Position numbers and translations under genes: made by a program. Positions 1 to 6,503 of a DNA stretch of 12,786 nucleotides are shown piece by piece. Under the pieces are notes generated by a model that did not search any database, was not told the DNA's origin, and saw nothing but the letters and a program-made list of their open reading frames with translations. Location of the stretch: positions 1-12,786 of the forward strand of contig SKYW01000254.1 of NCBI GenBank assembly GCA_007127695.1, read 5' to 3'. Positions within the stretch are counted from its first letter, which is position 1, and every line of letters begins with the position of its first letter. The DNA is from Balneolales bacterium (GTDB lineage Bacteria > Bacteroidota > Rhodothermia > Balneolales > Natronogracilivirgulaceae).

Positions 1-148
1 CATCACAAATATGTTGCGGGGTCTTGAAATCGGGCTCGCCCTGGCTCAGGGAGATGACCGATTTTCCTTCGCGCTGAAGTTCCTTGGCGCGACCTGAGAT
101 TTTCATCGTTTCCGAAGGCGCGATGGCCTGAACACGTTTCGCTATCAT
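1..148 (-). CDS. Class I/II PLP-dependent aminotransferase, N-terminal fragment (aspartate aminotransferase-like)
   Basis: Only the first 49 codons lie in the window; the gene continues past the left edge. The peptide starts MIAKRVQAIAPSETMKIS and contains LSQGEPDFKTPQHI at about residues 34-47. This matches the N-terminal signature (L-x-x-G-E-P-D-F-x-T-P-x-H-I) of aspartate/aromatic aminotransferases of the AspC/AspB type, cytosolic PLP enzymes that move amino groups between amino acids and 2-oxoacids. The ATG at 148 is the first possible start after an in-frame TAA, and I see no Shine-Dalgarno site. The gene lies downstream of coaD on the same strand but 199 bp away, so it may have its own promoter. 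The PLP lysine lies outside the window, so substrate specificity cannot be judged. Confidence 0.85.
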   Translation of the reverse strand, partial: MIAKRVQAIAPSETMKISGRAKELQREGKSVISLSQGEPDFKTPQHICD

Positions 149-211
149 GGCAGAATGATCTGATTAGTACAACCGATTAATAATGTTTTTTAAGAGAAGG
201 GAATACAGTCC

Positions 212-226
212 TGCACACTGTGTGCA
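212..226. promoter_or_regulatory. 15-bp perfect palindrome, operator-like
   Basis: TGCACACTGTGTGCA has 7-bp arms around one central base. It lies in the 199-bp gap between coaD and the aminotransferase, 64 bp upstream of the aminotransferase ATG and just downstream of a promoter-like TACTTTTG on the minus strand. That position suits a repressor site, but no regulator is identifiable here. It has no T-tract, so it is not a terminator. Confidence 0.4.
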
Positions 227-242
227 AATTCGAAGCAAGATA

Positions 243-250
243 CAAAAGTA
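243..250 (-). promoter_or_regulatory. Possible -7 promoter element (TACTTTTG) for the aminotransferase
   Basis: On the minus strand this octamer matches the Bacteroidota -7 consensus TAnnTTTG. No good -33 TTTG/TTG lies at the usual spacing of about 19-21 bp, so the match is partial. Transcription would begin near 236, leaving a leader of about 90 nt that contains the 212-226 palindrome. Confidence 0.25.
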
Positions 251-316
251 GACATGCAGTTTCCAAGGCTGCCGGGAAATTCGGGAAAAATGGAGATGCA
301 TTACTTCGTAGCAGCC

Positions 317-346
317 GTGAGCGTGCAATCTGTGAGCGTGCAATCC
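317..346. repeat. Two-copy 15-bp tandem repeat just after coaD
   Basis: GTGAGCGTGCAATCT is followed directly by GTGAGCGTGCAATCC, identical except for the last base, and then by a degenerate GTCAGCGGT inside the coaD end. On the minus strand the repeats begin one base after the coaD stop codon. This looks like a local duplication (replication slippage) in the 3' untranslated region. No function can be read from it. Confidence 0.7.
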
Positions 347-347
347 G

Positions 348-830
348 TCAGCGGTACTTGTTTTTCAGCGCCTCGGCTACATTTGCCGGGACAAAATGGC
401 TGACATCACCTCCCCAGTAGGCGATTTCACGCACCAGCGAGCCGGAAACGAAGGTCAGGTGCTCGCTGGGCATCAGGAAAATGGTGTCGATATCCCGACC
501 GAGCTTGCGGTTCATGAGTGCCATGCGGAATTCATATTCATAATCGGAAAACTGCCGGACGCCCCGAATCAGGGTTTTTACGTTTTTCTCATGCGCAAAA
601 TCCACAAGAAGGCCCGTGAACTTTTGGATATCGACTTTTTCGGACCAGGTTTCCTGGCTGATGCTTTCCCGGATCAGGGAAATCCGTTCGTCAGGAGTGA
701 AAATGGAGTTTTTACGGGTGTTGACGGCAATGGTGATAATGACTTTGTCAAACAGGTTTGTGGCACGTTCCAAAACGTCAAGATGACCGAAAGTGATGGG
801 GTCGAAAGAGCCGGGATAGATAACTTGCAC
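348..830 (-). CDS. coaD: Phosphopantetheine adenylyltransferase (PPAT)
   Basis: CoaD is a cytosolic enzyme that transfers an adenylyl group from ATP to 4'-phosphopantetheine, the penultimate step of coenzyme A synthesis. The 160 residues match the family's usual length (E. coli about 159). The nucleotidyltransferase motif YPGSFDPITFGH is at residues 5-16, with (T/H)xGH as TFGH at 13-16. RGVR is at 89-92, followed by DYEYEFRMALMNRKL. The C-terminal ATP-site motif is FVSGSLVREIA at 127-137, where many homologues have SSSLVREIA, so the middle serine is glycine here. The start is GTG at 830; the upstream in-frame codons back to a TGA offer no ATG. A GAGG site 8 nt before GTG supports this start. 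It follows rsmD with a 49-bp gap, a common pairing, and probably shares its transcript. Confidence 0.95.
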   Translation of the reverse strand: MQVIYPGSFDPITFGHLDVLERATNLFDKVIITIAVNTRKNSIFTPDERISLIRESISQETWSEKVDIQKFTGLLVDFAHEKNVKTLIRGVRQFSDYEYEFRMALMNRKLGRDIDTIFLMPSEHLTFVSGSLVREIAYWGGDVSHFVPANVAEALKNKYR

Positions 831-879
831 GATTGATTCCTCGGGATTATGTGATCATGTATCAGGAAGGTCCGGGTGG

Positions 880-1494
880 TCAGGGCTCATCCACCAGGCG
901 GTCGGTTTGTATGTCGGTCTTGCGTCCGCCGGAGTTGTGTTCGCTGCCGGTGTCCTGGTCGGCCCGAAAAATGGTTACAATGGTGCGGCCGTATGGTTTG
1001 ACGAAGACACATTTGGGGTGTTCTCCGAAATGATGCCTCTTGTCATGCTCAAGGATGAACCAGCCGTCCGCTTTGAGCCAGCCCTCTTGCAGGACGATCT
1101 CCGGGAGTCGGGTCATTTCAGGATATTCGTAAGGGGGGTCTGCGAAGACGATGTCGAATGGACTGGGCGGTCCGCCAAGGAAGGTTTCGACGGAAGAACA
1201 GATGATATGCGCCTGCTTTTCCACACCGAATAGCCGCGCGGTTTTTTCAATATGCTCTGTGGCAGCGGAGGAGGATTCCACGAAGATCACTTTCGATGCA
1301 CCGCGGGAGATGGCTTCAAACCCCAGGTTGCCCGAGCCCGCAAAAAGATCCAGGATGATACTGCCGGAGAGATGTTTGCGCACTTCGATGATTGAGAAGA
1401 TACTCTCTTTGGCACGGTCTGATGTGGGTCGCATGTCGACATGCGCAGGAACGGTGATCTTTCTGCCTTTCAGTGTTCCGGTGATGATCCGCAT
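880..1494 (-). CDS. rsmD: 16S rRNA (guanine966-N2)-methyltransferase RsmD
   Basis: RsmD uses S-adenosylmethionine to methylate N2 of G966 in 16S rRNA during assembly of the small ribosomal subunit. The 204-residue protein opens with MRIITGTLKGRKI and a conserved MRPTSDRAKESIFSII (21-36). It has SAM-binding motif I DLFAGSGNLGFEAISRGA (49-66) and the catalytic N-methyltransferase motif DPPY (119-122). YGRTIVTIFR (168-177) ends the Rossmann domain. The last 25 or so residues are a polar tail (QDTGSEHNSGG...) beyond the usual end of the fold. The ATG at 1494 is 3 bp after the stop of the DUF3822-like gene, which implies translational coupling. coaD follows downstream. Confidence 0.93.
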   Translation of the reverse strand: MRIITGTLKGRKITVPAHVDMRPTSDRAKESIFSIIEVRKHLSGSIILDLFAGSGNLGFEAISRGASKVIFVESSSAATEHIEKTARLFGVEKQAHIICSSVETFLGGPPSPFDIVFADPPYEYPEMTRLPEIVLQEGWLKADGWFILEHDKRHHFGEHPKCVFVKPYGRTIVTIFRADQDTGSEHNSGGRKTDIQTDRLVDEP

Positions 1495-1497
1495 GGG

Positions 1498-2355
1498 TCA
1501 GTAGACTGATAACAGTGTGGCAGGAAATGCTCGCTCAAGCGGGAAGCTGAACGTTTCTTCCTCGGCAGAGAGTCCCATTTTCTCCAGGGAATCCATCACT
1601 ATGATCTCCGATGCATCATCCCAGTATGCCTGGAGTTCTTCTGTGACACTGCCGGCTTCTCCGCCATAGACGAGGACCTGTTCATGCATACCAAGCAGCC
1701 AGTGAAGGTGGGATGCGTGCTGGAGCCAGAGGTAGGGCAGGTCAGAAATATCGTTGAAGGTGATATAGGTGGCAGCCCGCAGTTTGCCCAGCAGGAATGA
1801 TGCGATGCTCAAAATACCTTTGCTGCAGGAAACGGTCATGAATGAGCCGTGGAAATGGCTGATTCCCATCCACTTTTCACCAATCTGAAAATCGGAATAA
1901 AGATTGCCGTTAACAGGGCCATTGACGAGGAAAGAAAACGATTCCAGATGCTGTTTTTTGCGGACTTTGAGCAACTTGAAATCACGGTTGCTGATCGCGT
2001 GCCAGTCAGGCGCGATGCGTTTCATCTCCGTTCCCTGCATGAGTATGTTGAGATGTGCCTGGCGCTCATCTTCCTGATCGGAGACCGACTTGGGTACAAT
2101 GCTCCAGCATTCGAGCTGCGGCGGATACAATACGCTTATTTCGGTCACATCCTCCTCGCGTATCAGCTTTCCAACGGTATCGCAAAGACCCGGAAAGGTG
2201 TCCGGGTCGCGACGGGTGAGGGAGTCAATCAGGTCAAAATTGAAATCAATCTGCCCGATCCGCTCAACGAACGCCGGTTTCGCCGAGGCAGATACGGCAT
2301 AGCAGAGCTTGTTGGCATCAAAGGCAACTCCAAGTCGCGCATCCGGTTCCGGCAT
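1498..2355 (-). CDS. DUF3822-like protein, possible actin-like (ASKHA) fold
   Basis: This is a 285-residue soluble protein with no signal peptide or membrane segment. I assign it to the DUF3822-like group mainly from context: Bacteroidota genomes often carry a DUF3822 gene next to rsmD and coaD, and the length fits (about 260-290). Two stretches hint at an actin/hexokinase-like fold: the N-terminal strand LGVAFDANKLCYAV (8-21), and QVLVYGGEAGSVTEEL (226-241), which resembles the GG-containing adenosine loop of PilM/FtsA-type proteins. The acidic and phosphate-binding residues expected of an active ATPase are not obvious, so it may be a degenerate, non-catalytic member. It starts 10 bp after the preceding membrane-protein gene and ends 3 bp before rsmD. 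Function is unknown; a scaffold working with the upstream membrane protein is possible. Confidence 0.7.
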   Translation of the reverse strand: MPEPDARLGVAFDANKLCYAVSASAKPAFVERIGQIDFNFDLIDSLTRRDPDTFPGLCDTVGKLIREEDVTEISVLYPPQLECWSIVPKSVSDQEDERQAHLNILMQGTEMKRIAPDWHAISNRDFKLLKVRKKQHLESFSFLVNGPVNGNLYSDFQIGEKWMGISHFHGSFMTVSCSKGILSIASFLLGKLRAATYITFNDISDLPYLWLQHASHLHWLLGMHEQVLVYGGEAGSVTEELQAYWDDASEIIVMDSLEKMGLSAEEETFSFPLERAFPATLLSVY

Positions 2356-2365
2356 GGCATTCGGA

Positions 2366-2830
2366 TTAGTTCCAGTTGGTGGCGTTCAGGAGGGTGGTGC
2401 GCTCCAGCGAACCGATGGCATCGTCAGTGTCAGGATCTTCCAGCAGATAGATGTTTGGCCGTAACGTATCGTTAAGGGCGTACTGAAAACGGTTGCCGGT
2501 CCTGGGAGAATAGATCAGCGAGTCGGGGTTGTACTGGTGAGGGGGGCGAAACTCGAAAAGGGAGTCACCTTTTTCAACCATATCCCCGTCGGTTTTAAGC
2601 CATTCAACCAGATCGTCAAGGGTTTGCGGGAAGTGATTGTTCCTGCGTTGATGCTCCACAAGGGCATCACGTGTGACGCTGAGCCTGTGCCGGACCTGTT
2701 CGGTTACTTCCCGTTGCTGCTCAATTTTTTTGTACGGTGATGTGATGGAATCATAAAGCAGCCAGGCGAGGACAATAATGACAACGGCAAGTACGGCGCT
2801 GATGATTCTGTTACGGTTATCTATATTCAT
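2366..2830 (-). CDS. Single-pass membrane protein with pseudopilin-like ectodomain
   Basis: This 154-residue protein of unknown function is first in the leftward cluster. A short cytoplasmic start (MNIDNRNR) is followed by one hydrophobic helix (about 9-27) and then a charged helical stretch (32-66) that should lie outside the inner membrane. The segment ALVEHQRRNNHFPQTLDDLVEWL (56-78) resembles the A-x-x-x-Y-x-x-x-x-G-x-Y-P-x-x-L-x-x-L-V pattern after the long N-terminal helix of type II secretion pseudopilins such as GspG. There is no prepilin peptidase site (G-F-x-x-x-E), so it is not a normal pseudopilin; a PilN-like role is an alternative. The C-terminal half is polar (SLIYSPRTGNRFQYAL). 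The ATG at 2830 has no clear Shine-Dalgarno site. Together with the DUF3822-like gene it could form a membrane-plus-cytoplasmic pair, which is inference only. Confidence 0.7.
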   Translation of the reverse strand: MNIDNRNRIISAVLAVVIIVLAWLLYDSITSPYKKIEQQREVTEQVRHRLSVTRDALVEHQRRNNHFPQTLDDLVEWLKTDGDMVEKGDSLFEFRPPHQYNPDSLIYSPRTGNRFQYALNDTLRPNIYLLEDPDTDDAIGSLERTTLLNATNWN

Positions 2831-3042
2831 TTTTCTGAGTGCTGAAATGTTTGTTGAATCTGTTCAGGGCACACTGTTATTGAAGGCATACATTTGATTC
2901 CGAAAATACATCCGGCAGTGAAGATATGCAACAAATCATTGTGTTCCCGATAGAAACGACACAGAAGCAGATGTATTTTGGAATATTGCGGCGCTCGTGC
3001 GGAAGCTTTCGATTGAAAAATGCATTTCTGTTGTTTGTTTTG

Positions 3043-3050
3043 TAGCTTTG
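3043..3050 (+). promoter_or_regulatory. Possible -7 promoter element (TAGCTTTG) for a leaderless peptidase mRNA
   Basis: TAGCTTTG matches the Bacteroidota -7 consensus TAnnTTTG exactly and ends only 5 bp before the ATG at 3056. Transcription would start at or within about 2 nt of that ATG, giving a leaderless mRNA, which fits the absence of a Shine-Dalgarno site. The -33 region at the right spacing reads AATG rather than TTTG, so the match is incomplete. Confidence 0.4.
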
Positions 3051-3055
3051 TGCCT

Positions 3056-3913
3056 ATGGAAAAACTGATTTCACTGATCCGCGACATAGCCAGGGTTCCT
3101 TCATTTTCCTCGTATGAGGAGAATATCCATGATCTGATATTCCGCTTCATGGAATCCGTTCCCGGAGCGAATGGAGAACGTGTTCCCGACAACAACCTCG
3201 TTTTTCAGGTGCCCGGGGATGACAGCCGGTCACCGGTGGCGCTTACGGCTCATCTTGACAAGATCAATCATTTTGGCACTTCTCCACCCGAAGCACTGCC
3301 GTTTGAGCAGGACGAAGAGCGGCTTATCGGGCAGCTGGATAATGCCGTTGGACTGGCTCTATGCATCTCCCTTGCGCGGCTCAGCGCCGAGCGATCCTTT
3401 CCGCCGCTCATGCTTCTTTTTTCGGAAATGGAAGAGAGTTTTGGCCTGAAGAACCATCCACACCTGCTCAAAAATGAGGGTAAGGGGCTTTATCACGGCA
3501 TGGGAGCCGAGCGTATCTCACGGTATCTGATCCGGGAACATCTGTTGCCATCTGCGGTGATCACGCTGGATACCACACCCCTGTTCAAGGGGGATCCGGG
3601 AGTGGCGCTGTACAGCGGGCATTGGGAGTTCACCGGCCAGCAGCCGACAGACAGGGAGCGTGAACGCACCGATCGGGTCCGTGACCAGTTTCTGTCCATC
3701 GATCCCGACCTGTTTCTGTCCAACAATACGAATGACTACCTTCACTACGGGGCAGAGCTGAACAGGGACGGGCAAACAGATATTCCTTCGCTGGCTCTGG
3801 AGCCGGCCATATTCCCCTATCACCAGAAAAACGAGGCGGTGTATCTGAAGGATATTGCCCGCGTTCACGACATCATGGTCCGGTGGCTTGAGCGGTCCGG
3901 TCAAGGTATTTGA
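3056..3913 (+). CDS. Zinc metallopeptidase, M42/M20/M28-like aminopeptidase
   Basis: This is a 285-residue cytosolic protein of the co-catalytic zinc peptidase group, predicted to release amino acids from peptides. All expected metal and catalytic positions are visible: HLD (H66, D68), the bridging aspartate in LDNAVG (D95), glutamates in SEMEESFG (E126, E127), an aspartate in LDTT (D172) and a late histidine in FPYHQKNE (H256). The pattern is closest to M42 or M20, but I cannot separate them with certainty. An in-frame ATG 36 nt upstream (3020) would add the cysteine-rich MHFCCLFCSFVP, which looks like promoter sequence read as protein. MEKLISLIRDIARVPSFSSYEEN is a typical family start, so I chose 3056. 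The acidic tail (ERERTDRVRD region) replaces part of the usual lid. It heads a rightward run, with a 63-bp gap to the next gene. Confidence 0.85.
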   Translation: MEKLISLIRDIARVPSFSSYEENIHDLIFRFMESVPGANGERVPDNNLVFQVPGDDSRSPVALTAHLDKINHFGTSPPEALPFEQDEERLIGQLDNAVGLALCISLARLSAERSFPPLMLLFSEMEESFGLKNHPHLLKNEGKGLYHGMGAERISRYLIREHLLPSAVITLDTTPLFKGDPGVALYSGHWEFTGQQPTDRERERTDRVRDQFLSIDPDLFLSNNTNDYLHYGAELNRDGQTDIPSLALEPAIFPYHQKNEAVYLKDIARVHDIMVRWLERSGQGI

Positions 3914-3976
3914 TCTGATATTTTCGTACCTTGCGGCATTGTAATGATTCACCGATAAACCAAGGTTTCAACACCC

Positions 3977-4333
3977 ATGCTTTACCAGGAAAAGTTTTTT
4001 TACCTCTGCCATGTGCCATTGAGCGCCGAAAGTCCAAAAGATGTCGATATCGTCCAGAAGGCAGCGGATTCGGGAGAATTCTCGCAGCTCTTTGAAAAGT
4101 ACGAACAGCTTCGCTCGCACGCCTTCAATGAGGACGGACTTTACAGTGTGATCCGTGCCGATGACATCTATATCCTTATCCGGACCGGATCGCCGGAGGA
4201 TGCCCGTGCGGAGGCTTTTGAGGAGGCGCGGGCCGGACTCATCACCAATCTTGAGCATCGGGTGATGCAGAACAAGGACAAGAACGCCGTTGAGATCCTG
4301 AGAAATGTCCATAATGTGGAAATGAGCATCTGA
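3977..4333 (+). CDS. Small conserved-looking protein of unknown function
   Basis: I do not recognise this 118-residue protein. It has no signal peptide, membrane helix or cysteine-rich metal site. It reads as a compact mixed alpha/beta cytosolic protein: strands MLYQEKFFYLCHVPL (1-15) and LYSVIRADDIYILIRTG (55-71) flank a helix (22-48), and a helical C-terminal half is rich in glutamate and arginine. Such a layout might bind a partner protein, but no function should be assigned. Evidence that it is real: its end lies 5 bp before the TPR gene in the same direction, and codon use and GC match the neighbours. The Shine-Dalgarno site is weak (AAGG 11 nt upstream). It is probably co-transcribed with the TPR and pseudouridine synthase genes. 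Confidence 0.75.
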   Translation: MLYQEKFFYLCHVPLSAESPKDVDIVQKAADSGEFSQLFEKYEQLRSHAFNEDGLYSVIRADDIYILIRTGSPEDARAEAFEEARAGLITNLEHRVMQNKDKNAVEILRNVHNVEMSI

Positions 4334-4338
4334 GATCC

Positions 4339-4890
4339 ATGACAGCCGAACGGTCCGATCCGTTAAAGCCCGGGCTTCTCGCTCTTTCCGAGGAGATCGT
4401 GGACCTGTCTGACCGCCTTGAAGAAGCGGAAGCTGGAAAAGATGACCGGGAAACACATTACTGTGTGAAACGGCTGCGCAGCATCGGCGACGAACTGGTG
4501 GATTACCTGGAGCAGGCCGGCGGCGACGATCTGGCTTTTGCACGGTTCATGATGGGGTCGGTCTGCAGTCTTCTCGGATTTTGGGAACAGGCGGAATCGT
4601 CCTACCGGGGAGCACTTGAAACCTGGCCCGACCACGTGGGACTCCTCAATGAATTGTTTGATGCCCTGGTGGCGCAGCGAAAATATGCCGAAGCGGAAAC
4701 GGTGATCCGGCAAAGTATCCGTCATGGCGGGGAAACGCCGCTCATACTCCGGAATCTCGCTGCTGTGCTGATGCACCTGAAAAAGATCGATGAGGCAAGG
4801 ATCGTGATGATCAACTGTACCGCCCGGTTTCCCGATGACGTTGAGAGCCGGGCTTTTTTGAAGCAGCTTGACTCACCTGTTTCGAGTTAA
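4339..4890 (+). CDS. Tetratricopeptide-repeat protein
   Basis: This 183-residue cytosolic protein has about three TPR-like helical hairpins. They lie near residues 66-98 (ARFMMGSVCSLLGFWEQAESSYRGAL, ending in the typical P at 97), 99-131 (LNELFDALVAQRKYAEAETVIRQSI) and 133-165 (LILRNLAAVLMHLKKIDEARIVM). The N-terminal 60 residues form a charged helix. TPRs are protein-binding scaffolds, so it probably holds a partner, perhaps the 118-residue protein encoded 5 bp upstream. There is no export signal. The ATG at 4339 has only a weak GAG upstream, so coupled translation after the preceding TGA is plausible. The pseudouridine synthase follows after 11 bp. The partner and role are unknown. Confidence 0.85.
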   Translation: MTAERSDPLKPGLLALSEEIVDLSDRLEEAEAGKDDRETHYCVKRLRSIGDELVDYLEQAGGDDLAFARFMMGSVCSLLGFWEQAESSYRGALETWPDHVGLLNELFDALVAQRKYAEAETVIRQSIRHGGETPLILRNLAAVLMHLKKIDEARIVMINCTARFPDDVESRAFLKQLDSPVSS

Positions 4891-4901
4891 ATGCCGATAT
4901 C

Positions 4902-5618
4902 ATGAAAAAGAAGAAATGGTATGTAACGCTGAATGCCCGATCCCGGGCTGAGATCCTGTATGAGGACTCCCAGGTGATAGCGGTCAACAAGCCGGCTGGT
5001 ATCCTGACGGTACCCATTCCCGGTATGAAGTCGGCAAACATGCAGGAGGCCCTGGACCGTTACCTTGAGTCTCAAAAGCGCAAGGCTCAGACAGTGCATC
5101 GCATTGACAGGTATACAAGCGGCGTGGTGCTGTTTGCCAAGAGTACCCGGGCACGGACCCGCCTGATGGAACAGTTCCGGAATCATCAGCCGGCCAGGAT
5201 CTACCTGGCGCTGGTGCGCGGCGTCCCGGATCCACCCGAGGGAGAGCTCGTTCACTACATGAAACGCATCAAGGAAGGGTTTCGCAATGTCATTGTTCCG
5301 GAAGGGGATCCCGAAGGGACCAAAGCACGGATGTTGTACCGGGTCGTCGAGCCGTTTCGTGATACGTCGCTGGTAGAGGTGGCCCTGGATACCGGCCTGA
5401 AAAACCAGATCCGGGTGCAGCTTGCGGAAATCGGCCATCCCACTGTCGGTGACCGCCATTATGCCAGTGACGAGCAGGAGGAGAAGCTGATCGACCGGCA
5501 GGCGCTTCATGCGTCCCGTCTGGAATTCCACCACCCGGCAACGGGGGATATCGTTGGTTTGGAGGCGGAAATGCCCAAAGATTTTAAGCGGCTTATCGCG
5601 TATTATAGAAGCAGGTGA
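4902..5618 (+). CDS. RluA-family RNA pseudouridine synthase
   Basis: Enzymes of this family convert specific uridines in rRNA or tRNA to pseudouridine. The 238 residues show family motifs in order: NKPAGILT (29-36), the catalytic motif HRIDRYTSGVVLFAKS (66-81) with the nucleophilic aspartate at D69, LALVRG (102-107), and TGLKNQIRVQLAEIGHPTVGD (164-184). There is no N-terminal S4 domain, as in RluA-type rather than RluC/D-type enzymes. The exact target (23S rRNA or tRNA position) cannot be told from sequence. An ATG at 4891 runs straight into TGA, so 4902 (MKKKKWYV) is the start. It lies 11 bp after the TPR gene and probably ends that operon; dps follows after 114 bp. Confidence 0.92.
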   Translation: MKKKKWYVTLNARSRAEILYEDSQVIAVNKPAGILTVPIPGMKSANMQEALDRYLESQKRKAQTVHRIDRYTSGVVLFAKSTRARTRLMEQFRNHQPARIYLALVRGVPDPPEGELVHYMKRIKEGFRNVIVPEGDPEGTKARMLYRVVEPFRDTSLVEVALDTGLKNQIRVQLAEIGHPTVGDRHYASDEQEEKLIDRQALHASRLEFHHPATGDIVGLEAEMPKDFKRLIAYYRSR

Positions 5619-5679
5619 GAAGCAGTGTCAGAACGAATTGACCATGGCAAATGTTGATCGAATGACAGCTCTGAACAAA

Positions 5680-5692
5680 TAGGTTTCAACCT
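5680..5692 (+). promoter_or_regulatory. Inverted repeat overlapping a promoter-like site upstream of dps
   Basis: AGGTT-TC-AACCT (5681-5692) is a perfect 5-bp inverted repeat. The overlapping TAGGTTTC (5680-5687) differs from the Bacteroidota -7 consensus TAnnTTTG by one base, and a TTG lies 23 bp upstream, slightly too far. An operator over the dps promoter is plausible, since dps genes are usually stress-regulated, but no regulator is identifiable. Confidence 0.3.
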
Positions 5693-5720
5693 GTAATGAT
5701 TAATTGAAACAAGCAGAAAA

Positions 5721-5727
5721 AAGGAGA
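5721..5727 (+). promoter_or_regulatory. Strong Shine-Dalgarno site for dps
   Basis: AAGGAGA lies 5 nt before the ATG at 5733. It is the strongest ribosome binding site in the window and contrasts with several neighbours that lack one, which fits a highly expressed stress protein. Confidence 0.85.
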
Positions 5728-5732
5728 CGATT

Positions 5733-6224
5733 ATGAGTACACTACTGGATAAGTCCGAAAGTATCAATATTGGCATAACCGATGAGCAGCGCAGCGAAAT
5801 TGCAGAAGCACTTGGCCATCTGCTGGCCGACTCGTACATGCTCTACCTGAAGACGCATAATTACCACTGGAACGTGACCGGTATGAACTTCCAGTCCCTG
5901 CACGCCATGTTTGAGGAGCAGTATACGGGACTTGCTCAAGCTATCGACGATATTGCCGAGCAGATCCGTTCGCTGGGACATTTTGCTCCGGGGTCCTTCA
6001 AGGAGTATTCCAAAATGACCACAATCACGGAAGAAGAGGGGTTGCCGGATGACCGCACCATGGTAAAAAAACTGCAGGAAGCCAATGAGGCAGTGATTCG
6101 TACGGCCCGCAAGGCCTTGCCGGCTTGTGAGGAGGCGGGAGACGAAGCCACCCTTGACCTGGTGACCGAGCGCATCCGCACACACTCGAAAGTGGCATGG
6201 ATGCTGCGCAGCCATCTTCAGTGA
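5733..6224 (+). CDS. dps: Dps-family ferritin-like DNA protection protein
   Basis: Dps proteins form cytosolic dodecamers that oxidise Fe(II) with hydrogen peroxide, store the iron and shield DNA in starvation or oxidative stress. The 163-residue protein is family-sized. The ferroxidase signature is intact: HWNVTG with H45, FQSLHAMFEEQY with H57 and E61, and IDDIAEQIRSLG with D72 and E76. These correspond to H51, H63, D67, D78 and E82 of E. coli Dps. The N-terminus is short, without the lysine-rich DNA-binding tail of E. coli Dps, so DNA binding may be weak. The gene appears to be a single transcription unit: its own strong ribosome binding site, a palindrome in the promoter region and an intrinsic terminator 60 bp downstream. 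Confidence 0.95.
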   Translation: MSTLLDKSESINIGITDEQRSEIAEALGHLLADSYMLYLKTHNYHWNVTGMNFQSLHAMFEEQYTGLAQAIDDIAEQIRSLGHFAPGSFKEYSKMTTITEEEGLPDDRTMVKKLQEANEAVIRTARKALPACEEAGDEATLDLVTERIRTHSKVAWMLRSHLQ

Positions 6225-6282
6225 GATTCCGAAAGTTGAGGAATCTGTCCATTGAAACCTCGTTACAAAATACGGATTCATG

Positions 6283-6320
6283 AAAAAAGGCAGGCTGACA
6301 TTGTCGGTCTGTCTTTTTTT
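6283..6320 (+). terminator. Rho-independent terminator of dps
   Basis: A 17-bp stem (AAAAAAGGCAGGCTGAC paired with GTCGGTCTGTCTTTTTT, three G-U pairs) closes a 3-nt loop and ends in a run of T. The A-run opposite the T-run lets it act on either strand. It is the clearest terminator in the window. Confidence 0.9.
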
Positions 6321-6503
6321 GGATGGAGCACCAGCAGAGGGGGAAAGCACTGCGTTGTCTGGATAAATCCTTGAATATTACGTACTTTATTTGTCAACGC
6401 CAGATGGTGTCCACGTGCCGTGTCATCACCGGGGGATAGGGACAGAACAGGACGATCTTGCAGCGGCTGGTAAAGTCTGCTTCAGAAAAACGTAACAAAC
6501 AGA
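6321..6503. other. Noncoding stretch between dps terminator and mscS
   Basis: Together with the terminator and the hairpin before mscS, this fills the 306-bp gap between dps and mscS. I see no gene, RNA or repeat in it. The mscS promoter should lie here, but I found no convincing -33/-7 or -35/-10 pair; the AT-rich patch at 6370-6395 is the likeliest place. Confidence 0.5.

Noticed and set aside
1849..2475. 208-codon plus-strand open frame across the DUF3822-like gene and its neighbour
   Set aside because: It crosses the junction of two tightly coupled minus-strand genes and shows no family motif, so it is a by-product of codon bias.
2827..3195. 122-codon minus-strand open frame across the divergent gap at 2831-3055
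   Set aside because: It overlaps the conserved start of the peptidase. Its SSYEEN repeat of the plus-strand peptide is only a DNA near-palindrome (TTTTCCTC-GTAT-GAGGAGAA, 3104-3123) read on both strands.
4887..5534. 215-codon minus-strand open frame opposite the pseudouridine synthase
   Set aside because: No recognisable domain, and it overlaps a gene with intact catalytic motifs in full.
6280..6366. 28-codon open frame MKKGRLTLSVCLFLDG... resembling a signal peptide
   Set aside because: The first half is the dps terminator stem and T-run, which explains the sequence fully; no ribosome site precedes it.
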